A stretch of DNA of 64,000 nucleotides from an uncultured Stenotrophomonas sp. (GTDB taxonomy: Bacteria; Pseudomonadota; Gammaproteobacteria; Xanthomonadales; Xanthomonadaceae), in assembly GCF_913778665.1 (NCBI RefSeq), contig NZ_CAJYVQ010000006.1:165934-229933 (forward strand), read 5' to 3'. The translations under genes and the position numbers were made by a program. The notes under the pieces were generated by a model. The model saw nothing but the letters and a program-made list of their open reading frames with translations, did no database searches and had not been told where the DNA came from. Of this stretch, positions 47,324 through 59,230 are shown one piece after another (the stretch's first letter is position 1; each line of letters begins with the position of its first letter).

Positions 47324-48295
47324 ATGGACCGATACGAACGCATCACCGCCCTGCATCGTCTGCTCAAGTCCGCGCGCTATCCGGTGACGGTGGCGACCCT
47401 GCAGGACAAGCTCGGTTGTTCACGCGCCACCGTCTACCGCGACCTGGCCTTCCTGCGCGATGCGCTGATGGCGCCGATCGAGGGCGACGGTGAGGCCGGC
47501 TTCCGCTACCACGCCGACGAGAGCGACCGCTTCGAGCTGCCCGGCCTGTGGCTGAGCTCGGAGGAACTGCACGCCCTGCTGGCCTCGCAGCATCTGCTGG
47601 CGCGTACCGGCGGCGGTGTGCTGTCTTCGGTGCTGGCGCCGCTGCAGCAGCGCATCGAGAGCCTGCTGGCGGCCCAGGCCGGCGTTTCCAGCTGGCCGGT
47701 GGACCGCGTGCGGGTGATCCCGCACCGCGGCCGCAAGTTCGATGAAGGCAGTTTCCGCAGCGTGGCCTCGGCCGTGCTGGAGCGCCGCCAGCTGGCGTTC
47801 GAATACCGCGCCCGCTCCACCGACGAGCCGACCAAGCGCACCGTCTCGCCGCAGCGCCTGACCCACTATCGCGACAACTGGTACCTGGATGCCTGGGACC
47901 ACGACCGCGAGGCACTGCGCAGCTTCGCCGTCGACCGCATCTACAAGGCACGGGTGGTCGACAGCACCGCCCGCGATGTGGCCGACAGCGAACTGGACGA
48001 ACAGCTCGGTGCCAGCTACGGCATCTTCTCCGGCGCGCCGAAGGGCTGGGCGACCATCCTGTTCAGTGCCAAGGCGGCGCGCTGGGTGGCCGACGAGCAT
48101 TGGCATTCCAAGCAGCAGGGCCGCTTCCTGGCCGATGGCCGCTATGAACTGAAGGTGCCGTACAGCGTTTCGCGCGAGCTGTTGATGGACGTGCTGCACT
48201 ATGGCTCGGATGCCGAGATCGTCGAGCCGGTGATGCTGCGCGAGCAGGCCAAGGCCCTGCTCGAGCTTGCCCTGAGCAACTACGACAACGCCTGA
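47324..48295 (+). CDS. WYL-domain transcriptional regulator (HTH + WYL)
   Basis: The 323-residue regulator has an N-terminal winged helix (DRYERITALHRLLKSARYPVTVATL...CSRATVYRDLAFL) and a WYL domain (VSPQRLTHYRDNWYLDAWDHDRE..RSFAVDRI) with C-terminal WCX-like segment. WYL domains sense ligands, often nucleic acid-derived, and several regulate defence or DNA damage genes. Here no defence gene is adjacent. Starts at ATG 47324. Confidence 0.92.
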   Translation: MDRYERITALHRLLKSARYPVTVATLQDKLGCSRATVYRDLAFLRDALMAPIEGDGEAGFRYHADESDRFELPGLWLSSEELHALLASQHLLARTGGGVLSSVLAPLQQRIESLLAAQAGVSSWPVDRVRVIPHRGRKFDEGSFRSVASAVLERRQLAFEYRARSTDEPTKRTVSPQRLTHYRDNWYLDAWDHDREALRSFAVDRIYKARVVDSTARDVADSELDEQLGASYGIFSGAPKGWATILFSAKAARWVADEHWHSKQQGRFLADGRYELKVPYSVSRELLMDVLHYGSDAEIVEPVMLREQAKALLELALSNYDNA

Positions 48296-48321
48296 CACTC
48301 CCCCACGAGACCCCCCCGCCC

Positions 48322-49116
48322 ATGAAGAAGACCCTGTTGCTGCCCCTGCTTGCCGCTGCGCTGGCCCTGACCGCCTGCGGCAAGTCCGGCGAGCCCTCGC
48401 AGAAGCTGGTGGTGGCCGCCACGGCCGTGCCGCACGCCGAGATCCTCGAGGTGGTCAAGCCGATCCTCAAGCAGGAAGGCGTGGACCTGGACGTGCGCGT
48501 GTTCAACGACTACGTGCAGCCCAACGACCAGCTGGTGCAGAAGCAGGTGGACGCCAATTACTTCCAGACCGAGCCGTACCTGGAGGCCTACAACCGCGAC
48601 CGCAAGACCGACCTGGTCAAGGTGATCGGCGTGCACATCGAGCCGTTCGGTGCGTACTCGCGCAAGATCAAGTCGCTGGCCGAGCTGCGCGAAGGCGCCG
48701 ATGTGGTGATCCCGAACGACCCGAGCAACAACAGCCGCGCGCTGATCCTGCTGCACAAGGCCGGCGTAATCGAGCTGAAGGACCCGACCAATGCCTTGGC
48801 GACCCAGCGTGACATCATCGCCAACCCGAAGAACCTGAAGTTCCGCGAGCTGGACTCGGCAATGCTGCCGCGCGTGCTGGACCAGGTCGATCTGGCCCTG
48901 ATCAACACCAACTACGCGCTGGATGCCGGCCTCAACCCGACCCAGGATGCGCTGGCGATCGAGAGCAAGGATTCGCCGTATGTGAACTTCCTGGTCGCGC
49001 GCCCGGACAACAAGGATGACGCCCGCGTGCAGAAGCTGGCCACGGCGCTGACCAGCCCGCAGGTGAAGGCCTTCATCGAAACCAAGTACAAGGGCGCGGT
49101 GCTGCCGGCGTTCTGA
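48322..49116 (+). CDS. metQ: MetQ/NlpA-type methionine-binding lipoprotein
   Basis: The 264-residue lipoprotein has lipobox LTAC with Cys19 and the NlpA/MetQ fold: VVAATAVPHAEILE start and the internal INTNYAL motif near residue 195. It binds methionine (D- or L-) for an ABC importer. No metN or metI is adjacent in this window, so the importer partner is elsewhere or this is an orphan. There is no clear Shine-Dalgarno before the ATG at 48322. A pair of facing SMAG elements follows. Confidence 0.9.
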   Translation: MKKTLLLPLLAAALALTACGKSGEPSQKLVVAATAVPHAEILEVVKPILKQEGVDLDVRVFNDYVQPNDQLVQKQVDANYFQTEPYLEAYNRDRKTDLVKVIGVHIEPFGAYSRKIKSLAELREGADVVIPNDPSNNSRALILLHKAGVIELKDPTNALATQRDIIANPKNLKFRELDSAMLPRVLDQVDLALINTNYALDAGLNPTQDALAIESKDSPYVNFLVARPDNKDDARVQKLATALTSPQVKAFIETKYKGAVLPAF

Positions 49117-49143
49117 CCGGGCCGCGGAGGTTCTGGCCGTGCG

Positions 49144-49220
49144 GTAGTGCCGGCCGCTGGCCGGCACTCTGCAAACGCCGCCAAAGATCATGGGGTTGCC
49201 GGCCAGCGGCCGGCACTGCC
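49144..49220. repeat. Facing SMAG pair between metQ and glpK
   Basis: A SMAG on the plus strand at 49144-49168 (GTAGTGCCGGCCGCTGGCCGGCAC) is mirrored by GCCGGCCAGCGGCCGGCAC at about 49196-49220. The two lie between convergent genes metQ and glpK, so they could fold into one long hairpin or two small ones. Confidence 0.8.
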
Positions 49221-49221
49221 A

Positions 49222-52316
<3,095 letters not shown>

Positions 52317-52342
52317 CGCGGCTCCGTGTCCTGTGTGCGTGC

Positions 52343-52434
52343 GTAGCGTCGACCGTCAGTCGACTGCCTCTTGTAGCGTCGAGCCATGCTCGACATCTGG
52401 AAGAGAAGAGCAGTCGACTGACCGTGGACTCTAC
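52343..52434. repeat. Triple SMAG cluster upstream of glpD
   Basis: Three GTAG palindromes within 92 bp: 52343-52367 (+), 52373-52397 (+) and 52410-52434 (-). The first two are tandem, the third inverted. Such arrays are typical of SMAG clusters. They sit between glpD's start and the OmpW terminator. Confidence 0.85.
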
Positions 52435-52456
52435 AGGCAGCGGGTGACGGAAACGA

Positions 52457-52480
52457 CGACGGGCCCCTAAGGGCCCGTCG
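52457..52480 (-). terminator. Terminator of the OmpW-like gene
   Basis: CGACGGGCCC / GGGCCCGTCG perfect stem with a 4-nt loop, 30 bp after the stop of the minus-strand OmpW gene; short T-tract on the minus strand. Confidence 0.7.
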
Positions 52481-52510
52481 CGTTACCTCACTGAAGCGGT
52501 GTTGCCTGGA

Positions 52511-53146
52511 TCAGAAGCGGGCGCCGATGCCGAAGCCGACGGTCCACGGATCCATCTTGGCTTCGCCGATCTTCTCGCCGCCGACCTTGACATCCGGGCG
52601 GGCGCGCATGTAGCGGGCGTCGGCACGGGCGAACCAGGTGGAGTTGATGTTCATGTCCACGCCGACGGTGCCGATCACGCCCTTGGCATCCTTCAGGCGG
52701 ATGTCGGAGCTGCTGCCGTCAGCCAGCTTCTCGCTGCTGAAGCTCGACTGGTAGTAGCCGACGCCCACGAACGGACGGAACACGTTGTCAGCCTGACCGA
52801 AGTGGTACTGGCCGCTCAGTGCGACCGGCTGCTGCTCGACCGAGCCCACGCGGGCGTTGTTCGGGCCCTTGAACGTGTTGTCGAACTTGTCGGCGGCGCC
52901 CCACAGCTCAACGGCCCAGTTGTCGTTGACGTAGTAGCTGAAGCTGACGGTCGGCGCCGGGCCGCCATCGGTCTTCTTGATGCCGTCGATCGGATCATTC
53001 TTCGGCTGCAGCAGCGAGACGCCGCCAACAACGGCAAAATGCTTGCCCGAAGCGGTGTCGGTGCTGCTGCTGTCCTGGGCGAAAGCGGCCGGCGCGAAGG
53101 CGGCGGAGGTCAGCAGGGCGAGACTCAGGATACGGATGGAGCGCAT
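52511..53146 (-). CDS. OmpW-family outer-membrane protein
   Basis: The 211-residue product has a signal peptide at 1 to about 23 and an eight-strand beta barrel: Pxx..D..I segment, SFSYYVNDNWAVELW, YHFGQADNVFRPFVGVGYYQSSF and a C-terminal FGIGARF ending in Phe. The pattern matches OmpW, a small porin for hydrophobic compounds. ATG 53144-53146. Terminator downstream. Confidence 0.88.
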   Translation of the reverse strand: MRSIRILSLALLTSAAFAPAAFAQDSSSTDTASGKHFAVVGGVSLLQPKNDPIDGIKKTDGGPAPTVSFSYYVNDNWAVELWGAADKFDNTFKGPNNARVGSVEQQPVALSGQYHFGQADNVFRPFVGVGYYQSSFSSEKLADGSSSDIRLKDAKGVIGTVGVDMNINSTWFARADARYMRARPDVKVGGEKIGEAKMDPWTVGFGIGARF

Positions 53147-53332
53147 GGGGGTATCTCCTAATGTTTCTTGTTTTGGGCCCCCGGTTGCGGGGCGAGCACA
53201 CCGTAGTCGCCCCAACATGAATCGAATCCGACGCGCGTTAAAAAATGGTTTTCCTCGTTCAGCGAATGGTGCGAAAAGCCTGTTTTCATGGGCTTTTCGG
53301 CCACTGCTGGCATTCACCAAGTTGGAGAAGAT

Positions 53333-53848
53333 GTGAGCACGGCAACACGATGCATCGGCTTGCAAGCGCAGGTGAATCCGGCATGCCGGGTGCTCCTGCT
53401 GGGTTCGATGCCGGGCGTGGCATCGCTGCAGGCGCAGCGCTACTACGCGCATCCACGCAACCGCTTCTGGCCGCTGGTGGCTGAAATCTGTGGGTTCGAC
53501 GCAGGATTGCCCTACCCGCAACGCATGAACGCGCTGCAGGCCGCAGGCGTGGGCGTGTGGGATGTGATCGGGCAGTGCGAGCGACGCGGCAGCCTGGACG
53601 CCGACATCGTGCGTGGCACGGAAGTGCCCAATGCAGTGCCGGAACTGATCGCCTCGCTACCTGAGCTGGAGCTGATCGGTTGCAATGGCGGCGCCGCGCT
53701 GAAGGCCTTCCAGCGCTGGGTACTGCCGCAGCTGGACAGCCCGCCGAGGGTGTTGGCGCTACCCTCGACCAGCCCGGCCAATGCAGCGTGGTCGTTGCCG
53801 CGCCTGCGCCAGGCCTGGCAGCCGGTGGCCGACGCGCTGGCGACATGA
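53333..53848 (+). CDS. DNA-deoxyinosine glycosylase / uracil-DNA glycosylase-superfamily enzyme
   Basis: The 171-residue protein belongs to the uracil-DNA glycosylase superfamily, hypoxanthine-DNA glycosylase subgroup. Signatures are LLLGSMPGVASLQAQRYYAHPRNRFWPLV at about residues 22-50 (GS-MPG motif) and LPSTSPANA (the second motif) near residue 145. It should excise deaminated adenine (hypoxanthine) from DNA. GTG 53333 is preferred because GGAGA precedes at the correct distance; a GTG-free ATG at 53288 is an alternative, 15 codons longer. Confidence 0.8.
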   Translation: MSTATRCIGLQAQVNPACRVLLLGSMPGVASLQAQRYYAHPRNRFWPLVAEICGFDAGLPYPQRMNALQAAGVGVWDVIGQCERRGSLDADIVRGTEVPNAVPELIASLPELELIGCNGGAALKAFQRWVLPQLDSPPRVLALPSTSPANAAWSLPRLRQAWQPVADALAT

Positions 53849-54015
53849 GGCCGACATGGTCCGGACAATACGCTACCGACTGGTCGCCGCCGCATCCCTC
53901 GGGCAACAGCCTGTCCCGGCTGCGTGCGTACTGAAAACACCTGTAACGGTTGGCGCTGGCCCCCGCTGGCCGCACAATAGACGTTTCCCTACACCAGATT
54001 GCCGGAGTTATCCCC

Positions 54016-55737
54016 ATGGCCGAAATCAAGGAAGCACTTGTCCCCGATATCGGTGACTACAGCGATATCCCGGTAATCGAGGTGCTTGTCGCCGTCGGCG
54101 ACACGGTCAAGAAGGACCAGGGCTTGGTTACGCTGGAAAGCGACAAGGCCACCATGGAGGTACCGTCTTCGGTAGCGGGCGTGGTCAAGGAACTGAAGGT
54201 CAAAGTCGGCGACAGCCTGTCCGAGGGCAAAGTCGTGGCGCTGATCGAAGTCGCTGAAGGCGAGGCCGCTGCGCCGGCCGCTGCCGCCCCCGCACCGGCC
54301 AAGGCCGCTGCCCCGGCTGCCGCTACCCAGAGCGCACCGGCTCCGGCCGCTGCTGCCCCGGCCGCTCCGGCTGCCCCGGCCTCCAGCGGCGGTGCCGTTG
54401 AAGCGCTGGTGCCGGATATCGGCGATTACGCCGGCATCCCGGTCATCGAGGTGCTGGTCGCCGTCGGCGACACGGTCAAGAAGGACCAGGGCCTGGTCAC
54501 GCTGGAAAGCGACAAGGCCACCATGGAAGTGCCGTCGTCGGTCGCCGGCGTGGTCAAGGAGATCAAGGTCAAGGTTGGCGACAACCTGTCGCAGGGCAAT
54601 GTGGTCGCCATCATCGAAGCCGAGGGCGCTGCCGCGCCGGCGCCGACCAAGGCGGCCGCTGCTGCCGCTCCGGCTGCCGCCGAGACCGCCACCAAGGTCG
54701 AGCCGGTCGCTGTACCGGCGCAGCCGGACAAGCTGGCGGCCCGCGAGATCGCCTCGGCCGGCACCCCGAGCAGCCCGCCGGTGCAGTTCAACGCCGATGG
54801 CGTGCTGCCGGCCAAGGTGCCGTACGCCACCCCGGCGGTGCGCGTGTTCGCCCGCGAGCTGGGCGTGGACCTGCTGCAGATCAACGGCACCGAGAAGGGT
54901 GGCCGCATCACCAAGGGTGACGTACAGAAGTTCGTCAAGGCGGCACTCAGCAATGGCGTGCCGGCGGCTGCCGGTGGCGTCGTTGCCGCTGGCGGTGGCC
55001 TGAACCTTCTGCCGTGGCCGAAGGTCGACTTCAGCAAGTTCGGCGAGACCGAAGTGCAACCGCTGTCGCGGATCAAGAAGATCTCCGGCGCGAACCTGGC
55101 CCGCAACTGGGCGATGATCCCGCACGTCACCCAGTTCGAGCAGGCCGACATCACCGACCTGGAAGGCCTGCGCGTGGCACTGAACAAGGAAAACGAGAAG
55201 GCCGGCATCAAGCTGACCATGCTCGCCTTCCTGATCAAGGCCAGCGCCGCAGCGCTGAAGAAGTTCCCGGAATTCAACGCCTCGCTCGACGCCAGCGGTG
55301 AAAACCTGACCCTGAAGAAGTACTTCCACATCGGCTTCGCTGCCGACACGCCGAACGGCCTGGTCGTGCCGGTGATCCGCGATGTGGACAAGAAGGGTGT
55401 GGTGCAGATCGCGCAGGAAACCGGCGAACTGGCCAAGAAGGCGCGCGACGGCAAGCTCGGCCCGGCCGACATGAGCGGCGGCTGCTTCTCGATCAGCTCG
55501 CTGGGCGGCATCGGCGGCACCGCGTTCACCCCGATCGTCAATGCACCGGAAGTGGCCATCCTCGGCGTCTCCAAGTCTTCCATCCAGCCGGTCTGGAACG
55601 GCAAGGAGTTCGCGCCGAAGCTGATGCTGCCGCTGTCGCTGAGCTACGACCACCGCGTCATCGACGGCGCTCTGGCCGCACGCTTCACCACGTACCTGTC
55701 GCAGGTACTGGCCGACATGCGCCGCGTGCTGCTGTAA
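54016..55737 (+). CDS. aceF: Pyruvate dehydrogenase E2: dihydrolipoyl acetyltransferase, two lipoyl domains
   Basis: The 573-residue E2 has two lipoyl domains, with lipoyl-lysines Lys44 and Lys167 in ESDKATMEV, separated by Ala/Pro-rich linkers. A peripheral-subunit-binding domain follows at about 275-315 (VPYATPAVRVFAREL...GRITKGDV), then the catalytic acetyltransferase with His546 in YDHRVID and Asp550. ATG 54016. E3 follows 107 bp downstream; aceE is not in this window. The first and second lipoyl domains share 69 of 71 identical bases at their core. Confidence 0.96.
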   Translation: MAEIKEALVPDIGDYSDIPVIEVLVAVGDTVKKDQGLVTLESDKATMEVPSSVAGVVKELKVKVGDSLSEGKVVALIEVAEGEAAAPAAAAPAPAKAAAPAAATQSAPAPAAAAPAAPAAPASSGGAVEALVPDIGDYAGIPVIEVLVAVGDTVKKDQGLVTLESDKATMEVPSSVAGVVKEIKVKVGDNLSQGNVVAIIEAEGAAAPAPTKAAAAAAPAAAETATKVEPVAVPAQPDKLAAREIASAGTPSSPPVQFNADGVLPAKVPYATPAVRVFARELGVDLLQINGTEKGGRITKGDVQKFVKAALSNGVPAAAGGVVAAGGGLNLLPWPKVDFSKFGETEVQPLSRIKKISGANLARNWAMIPHVTQFEQADITDLEGLRVALNKENEKAGIKLTMLAFLIKASAAALKKFPEFNASLDASGENLTLKKYFHIGFAADTPNGLVVPVIRDVDKKGVVQIAQETGELAKKARDGKLGPADMSGGCFSISSLGGIGGTAFTPIVNAPEVAILGVSKSSIQPVWNGKEFAPKLMLPLSLSYDHRVIDGALAARFTTYLSQVLADMRRVLL

Positions 55738-55844
55738 GGCACCGCTTCGCCCCCACCGTGCGGCTGCCGCCCTTGGCGCGGCCGCGTGAACAGATGCAGT
55801 GACAGCCCGCCGGCGATGCCGGGCGGGCACGAGGAAAACCCACC

Positions 55845-57653
55845 ATGGCCACGATTGAAGTCAAGGTTCCCGACATCGGCGATTACAGCGATGTGCCGGT
55901 GATCGAAGTGTTGGTCGCCGTCGGCGACACGGTGAAGAAGGATCAGGGTCTGGTGACCCTGGAATCGGACAAGGCCACCCTGGAAGTGCCGTCCTCGGCC
56001 GCCGGTGTGGTCAAGGAGCTGAAAGTCAAGCTCGGCGACGGCCTGTCCGAAGGCGCGGTGGTCGTGGTGCTGGAGACCGAAGGTGCCGCTGAAGCCCCGG
56101 CCAAGGCCGCTGCGCCGGCCCCGGCGGCGGCCGCCCCGGCCAGCAAGCCGCCGGTGACCCCGTCGCACCGCGCCCCGGCTGAGCCGGCGGCACCGAAGCC
56201 GGCGCTGTCCAGCGGCAAGCCGGCCGACATCGAATGCGAAATGGTCGTGCTGGGCTCGGGCCCGGGCGGCTACACCGCTGCCTTCCGCGCCGCCGACGTC
56301 GGCCTGGACACCGTGCTGGTCGAGCGTTACGCCAGCCTCGGCGGCGTCTGCCTCAACGTGGGCTGCATTCCGTCCAAGGCGCTGCTGCATGCCGCCGCGG
56401 TGATCGACGAAGTCGCCCACGCCGGTGATTTCGGCGTCGAGTTCGGCAAGCCGACCATCACCCTGGACAAGCTGCGCCAGTACAAGGAAAAGGTCGTCAA
56501 CCAGCTGACCAAGGGCCTGGCCGGCATGGCCAAGCAGCGGAAGGTCCGCAACGTGCAGGGCGTCGGCAGGTTCCTTTCGGCCAACGAGCTGGAAATCACC
56601 GCCGCTGACGGCAGCACCCAGCTGCTGCGCTTCCAGAAGTGCATCATCGCCGCCGGTTCGCAGGCGGTGAAGCTGCCGAACTTCCCGTGGGACGACAAGC
56701 GCGTGATGGATTCCACCGATGCGCTGGAACTGGCCGAAGTGCCGGCTTCGCTGCTGGTCGTGGGTGGCGGCATCATCGGCCTGGAAATGGCCACCGTGTA
56801 TGGCGCGCTGGGCAGCAAGGTGACCGTGGTCGAGTTCATGGACCAGCTGATGCCGGGCGCCGACAAGGACCTGGTCAAGCCGCTGGCCGACCGCCTGAAG
56901 AAGCAGGGCATTGAAGTGCACCTGAAGACCAAGGCGTCGGGCGTCACCGCCGATGCCAAGGGCATCACCGTGACCTTCGAGGCCGCCGAGGAAGGCCAGT
57001 CGCCTGCGTTGGCGCAGGGCACTTTCGACCGTGTGCTGGTCGCCGTGGGCCGTTCGCCGAACGGCAGGAAGATCGATGCCGAGAAGGCCGGCGTGCAGGT
57101 CACCGACCGTGGATTCATCCCGGTTGATCGCCAGATGCGTACCAACGTGCCGCACATCTTTGCCATCGGTGACATCGTCGGCAACCCGATGCTGGCACAC
57201 AAGGCCACGCACGAGGGCAAGCTGGCGGCTGAAGTGGCGGCTGGCCACAAGAAGGAGTGGGTGGCCCGCGTGATTCCGTCGGTGGCCTACACCAACCCGG
57301 AAATCGCCTGGGTCGGCGTGACCGAGACCGAAGCCAAGGCCAAGGGGCTGAAGGTCGGCGTGGCCAAGTTCCCGTGGGCCGCCAGCGGCCGTGCGATCGG
57401 CATCGGCCGTACCGAGGGCTTCACCAAGCTGATCTTCGACGAAGAGACCCACCGCATCATCGGTGGTGCGATCGTCGGCGTGCATGCCGGCGACCTGCTG
57501 GCCGAGATCGGGCTGGCGATCGAGATGGGTGCGGAAGCCGAAGACATCGGCCACACCATCCATGCGCATCCGACGCTGAGCGAATCGGTGGCGATGGCCT
57601 CGGAAATCTACGACGGCACGATCACCGATCTGTACATGCCGAAGAAGAAGTAA
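55845..57653 (+). CDS. lpdA: Dihydrolipoyl dehydrogenase (E3) with N-terminal lipoyl domain
   Basis: The 602-residue flavoenzyme reoxidises lipoyl groups of the pyruvate dehydrogenase complex. An N-terminal lipoyl domain with Lys43 precedes an Ala/Pro linker. The FAD motif is VVLGSGPGGYTAAFRAADVG and the redox-active disulfide is Cys169/Cys174 in GGVCLNVGCIPSK. The C-terminal HTIHAHPTLSE holds the catalytic His. An E3 with its own lipoyl domain is known from several Proteobacteria. Terminator downstream. Confidence 0.96.
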   Translation: MATIEVKVPDIGDYSDVPVIEVLVAVGDTVKKDQGLVTLESDKATLEVPSSAAGVVKELKVKLGDGLSEGAVVVVLETEGAAEAPAKAAAPAPAAAAPASKPPVTPSHRAPAEPAAPKPALSSGKPADIECEMVVLGSGPGGYTAAFRAADVGLDTVLVERYASLGGVCLNVGCIPSKALLHAAAVIDEVAHAGDFGVEFGKPTITLDKLRQYKEKVVNQLTKGLAGMAKQRKVRNVQGVGRFLSANELEITAADGSTQLLRFQKCIIAAGSQAVKLPNFPWDDKRVMDSTDALELAEVPASLLVVGGGIIGLEMATVYGALGSKVTVVEFMDQLMPGADKDLVKPLADRLKKQGIEVHLKTKASGVTADAKGITVTFEAAEEGQSPALAQGTFDRVLVAVGRSPNGRKIDAEKAGVQVTDRGFIPVDRQMRTNVPHIFAIGDIVGNPMLAHKATHEGKLAAEVAAGHKKEWVARVIPSVAYTNPEIAWVGVTETEAKAKGLKVGVAKFPWAASGRAIGIGRTEGFTKLIFDEETHRIIGGAIVGVHAGDLLAEIGLAIEMGAEAEDIGHTIHAHPTLSESVAMASEIYDGTITDLYMPKKK

Positions 57654-57677
57654 GGCGCCCGCGCCGTTCCGAACGAG

Positions 57678-57704
57678 AAGCCCTGGCATCTGCCGGGGCT
57701 TTTT
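57678..57704 (+). terminator. Terminator of the aceF-lpdA unit
   Basis: AAGCCC / GGGCTTTT arms with inner TGGC/GCCG pairs, followed by TTTTG. Confidence 0.85.
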
Positions 57705-57884
57705 GTTGGCTGCGGGGGATGCCTTCGGCAGCACATCGCGAGGGTCTGGGCCGCTGCGCGGGTGGCAGGCGTTTGGACAAAGTAAAGGAGGAGACGACCG
57801 CCACAGGCGGGCGGCGGGGGACATTCGCACGCAAGCCCCTCTTCCCCCAGCGCTCGACCAGCCTGCTTCCCTGGTCGACGCTGC

Positions 57885-57922
57885 AAAGAAAAAGCGCGGC
57901 CCCGATTTTCCGGAGGCCGCGC
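57885..57922 (-). terminator. Terminator of the outer-membrane barrel gene
   Basis: On the minus strand GCGCGGCC / GGCCGCGC arms (perfect 8 bp, 13-nt loop) are followed by TTTTTCTTTGC. Confidence 0.85.
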
Positions 57923-57952
57923 CAGGAGAGAGCGTGTGGAAGGGGCGGGGGA

Positions 57953-58771
57953 TCAGAACACGAAGCTGACGCCGGCCACCGGACCCTTGAATTCCTGCTT
58001 CAGGCCGACGGTGCCGTCGCTGCCCTTCTTGTCCACGTCCAGCTTGAACCAGTCGTAGCCGGCGAACACGCCGAAGTTCTTGGTGAAGCGGTAATCGACG
58101 ATGGCATTGGCGCGGCTCAGGTCGCCCTTGTAGTCATCGAAGCTGCCCCAACGGGTGTTCAGGTACTGGCCCTGCAGCGTGATCATCCAGCGCTCGGACG
58201 GGGTGAAGGTCATGCGCGCACCCACCACCGGCGCGACGCCGTCGGCCTTTTCGTCGAGGAACTGGCCTTCGTAGACGGTGCCCAGGTCGGCATAGCCCTT
58301 GGTGCTGACCTTGGCGTACTCACCACCGATCTGCAGGCCGAGGTCGAAGGTGTCGGTATCAACGACCGAGTAGTCGTAGACCAGGCTCGCCACCTGGTAC
58401 TTCAGTTCGCCCTTCACGAAGCTGCCGGCCGGCACGTTCTCACCGCCGAAGGAAATGCCCTGGTCCAGGGTCTCGCGGCGGTCCTTGTCGTACTTGAAGT
58501 AGTTGAACAGCAGGCGCTGGCGGTTGCTGATGCGGAACATGCCGTCGATGCGCGGCTCCCATTCCTTTCCGCCCAGCTTGAAGTCCTGATCCAGCGCGAT
58601 GTCCTGGCCTGCCACATTGGTCCTGCCGCGGAGCGTGTTGTCCGAGTCGATGTTCATCGCACCGAGGCGGATGGCGAAGCGGTCGTCGCCCTCGGCGGCG
58701 TGGGCGGCATTGGCGAACGACGCGCCGGCGGCGAGCAGGGAGAGGGCGAGCAGGGTGGGAACGGAGCGCAT
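57953..58771 (-). CDS. Outer-membrane beta-barrel protein of unknown function
   Basis: The 272-residue product has a signal peptide ending AHAAEG near residue 26 and a mature part of amphipathic strands: FAIRLGAMNIDSD, KEWEPRIDGMFRISNRQRLLFNYFKYD, GARMTFTPSERWMITLQG and a final GPVAGVSFVF with C-terminal Phe, the barrel-assembly signal. ATG 58769-58771 is chosen because AAGGA lies 7 nt upstream (MRSVPT); an alternative start is eight codons earlier. Substrate unknown. Confidence 0.82.
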   Translation of the reverse strand: MRSVPTLLALSLLAAGASFANAAHAAEGDDRFAIRLGAMNIDSDNTLRGRTNVAGQDIALDQDFKLGGKEWEPRIDGMFRISNRQRLLFNYFKYDKDRRETLDQGISFGGENVPAGSFVKGELKYQVASLVYDYSVVDTDTFDLGLQIGGEYAKVSTKGYADLGTVYEGQFLDEKADGVAPVVGARMTFTPSERWMITLQGQYLNTRWGSFDDYKGDLSRANAIVDYRFTKNFGVFAGYDWFKLDVDKKGSDGTVGLKQEFKGPVAGVSFVF

Positions 58772-58888
58772 CGAAGAGTCCTTGCAGTGGTTCATCAGAA
58801 TGAAGGCCACTGTGCCGAACATCGCCGTCCACCATCCGTGAACGTATGGTCCACGCGATGTGCACGGTTCAGCGCTGTCGCCACGATG

Positions 58889-58925
58889 CAAAAAGATGGC
58901 CCCGGAGCCGGGCTTCGGGGCCATC
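58889..58925 (-). terminator. Terminator-like hairpin with T-run on minus strand, no gene assigned upstream
   Basis: GATGGCCCC / GGGGCCATC perfect stem followed on the minus strand by TTTTTGC. It would end a minus-strand transcript starting between 58930 and 59230, where no protein gene is seen. It might end a small RNA. Confidence 0.5.
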
Positions 58926-59130
58926 GAGGGACCTGCGGGGCGAAGCGTCGACGAGGTTGCTGCGGGCAGGTCAAAGGATCGGACCGGTGCCTGGGGCAAA
59001 AGTTCCATCGCCTGCGACCAAAGTTCAATATTGCGCCGCAGCATCACGCGGACGTCATTGTCCCCCGTGTGGTACGCAAAAATGTAACCGTTACCGCAAC
59101 TTGCGGCTTCCCGGGATGAACAGGCAGCGG

Positions 59131-59160
59131 TTGTCTCGCAAATTGTCCCATTGCTATAAT
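59131..59160 (+). promoter_or_regulatory. Sigma-70 promoter of the atp operon
   Basis: TTGTCT (-35) and a perfect TATAAT (-10) are separated by 18 bp, about 70 bp before the atpI start. Confidence 0.75.
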
Positions 59161-59230
59161 TTGGCGGCTCGATGAGGCCCCCCTGCTGTAGCCGCCTCAG
59201 CCCTCCACTTGCAACCACGCGGGACGTCCT

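Noticed and set aside
45757..47367. 536-codon frame joining DUF481 to an upstream segment
   Set aside because: The upstream part is an alternative frame across the lipoprotein gene; DUF481 has its own signal peptide at 46533.
57257..59119. 620-codon plus-strand frame crossing lpdA's end and the barrel gene
   Set aside because: Runs out of frame through lpdA and antisense through the barrel protein; no conserved segment.
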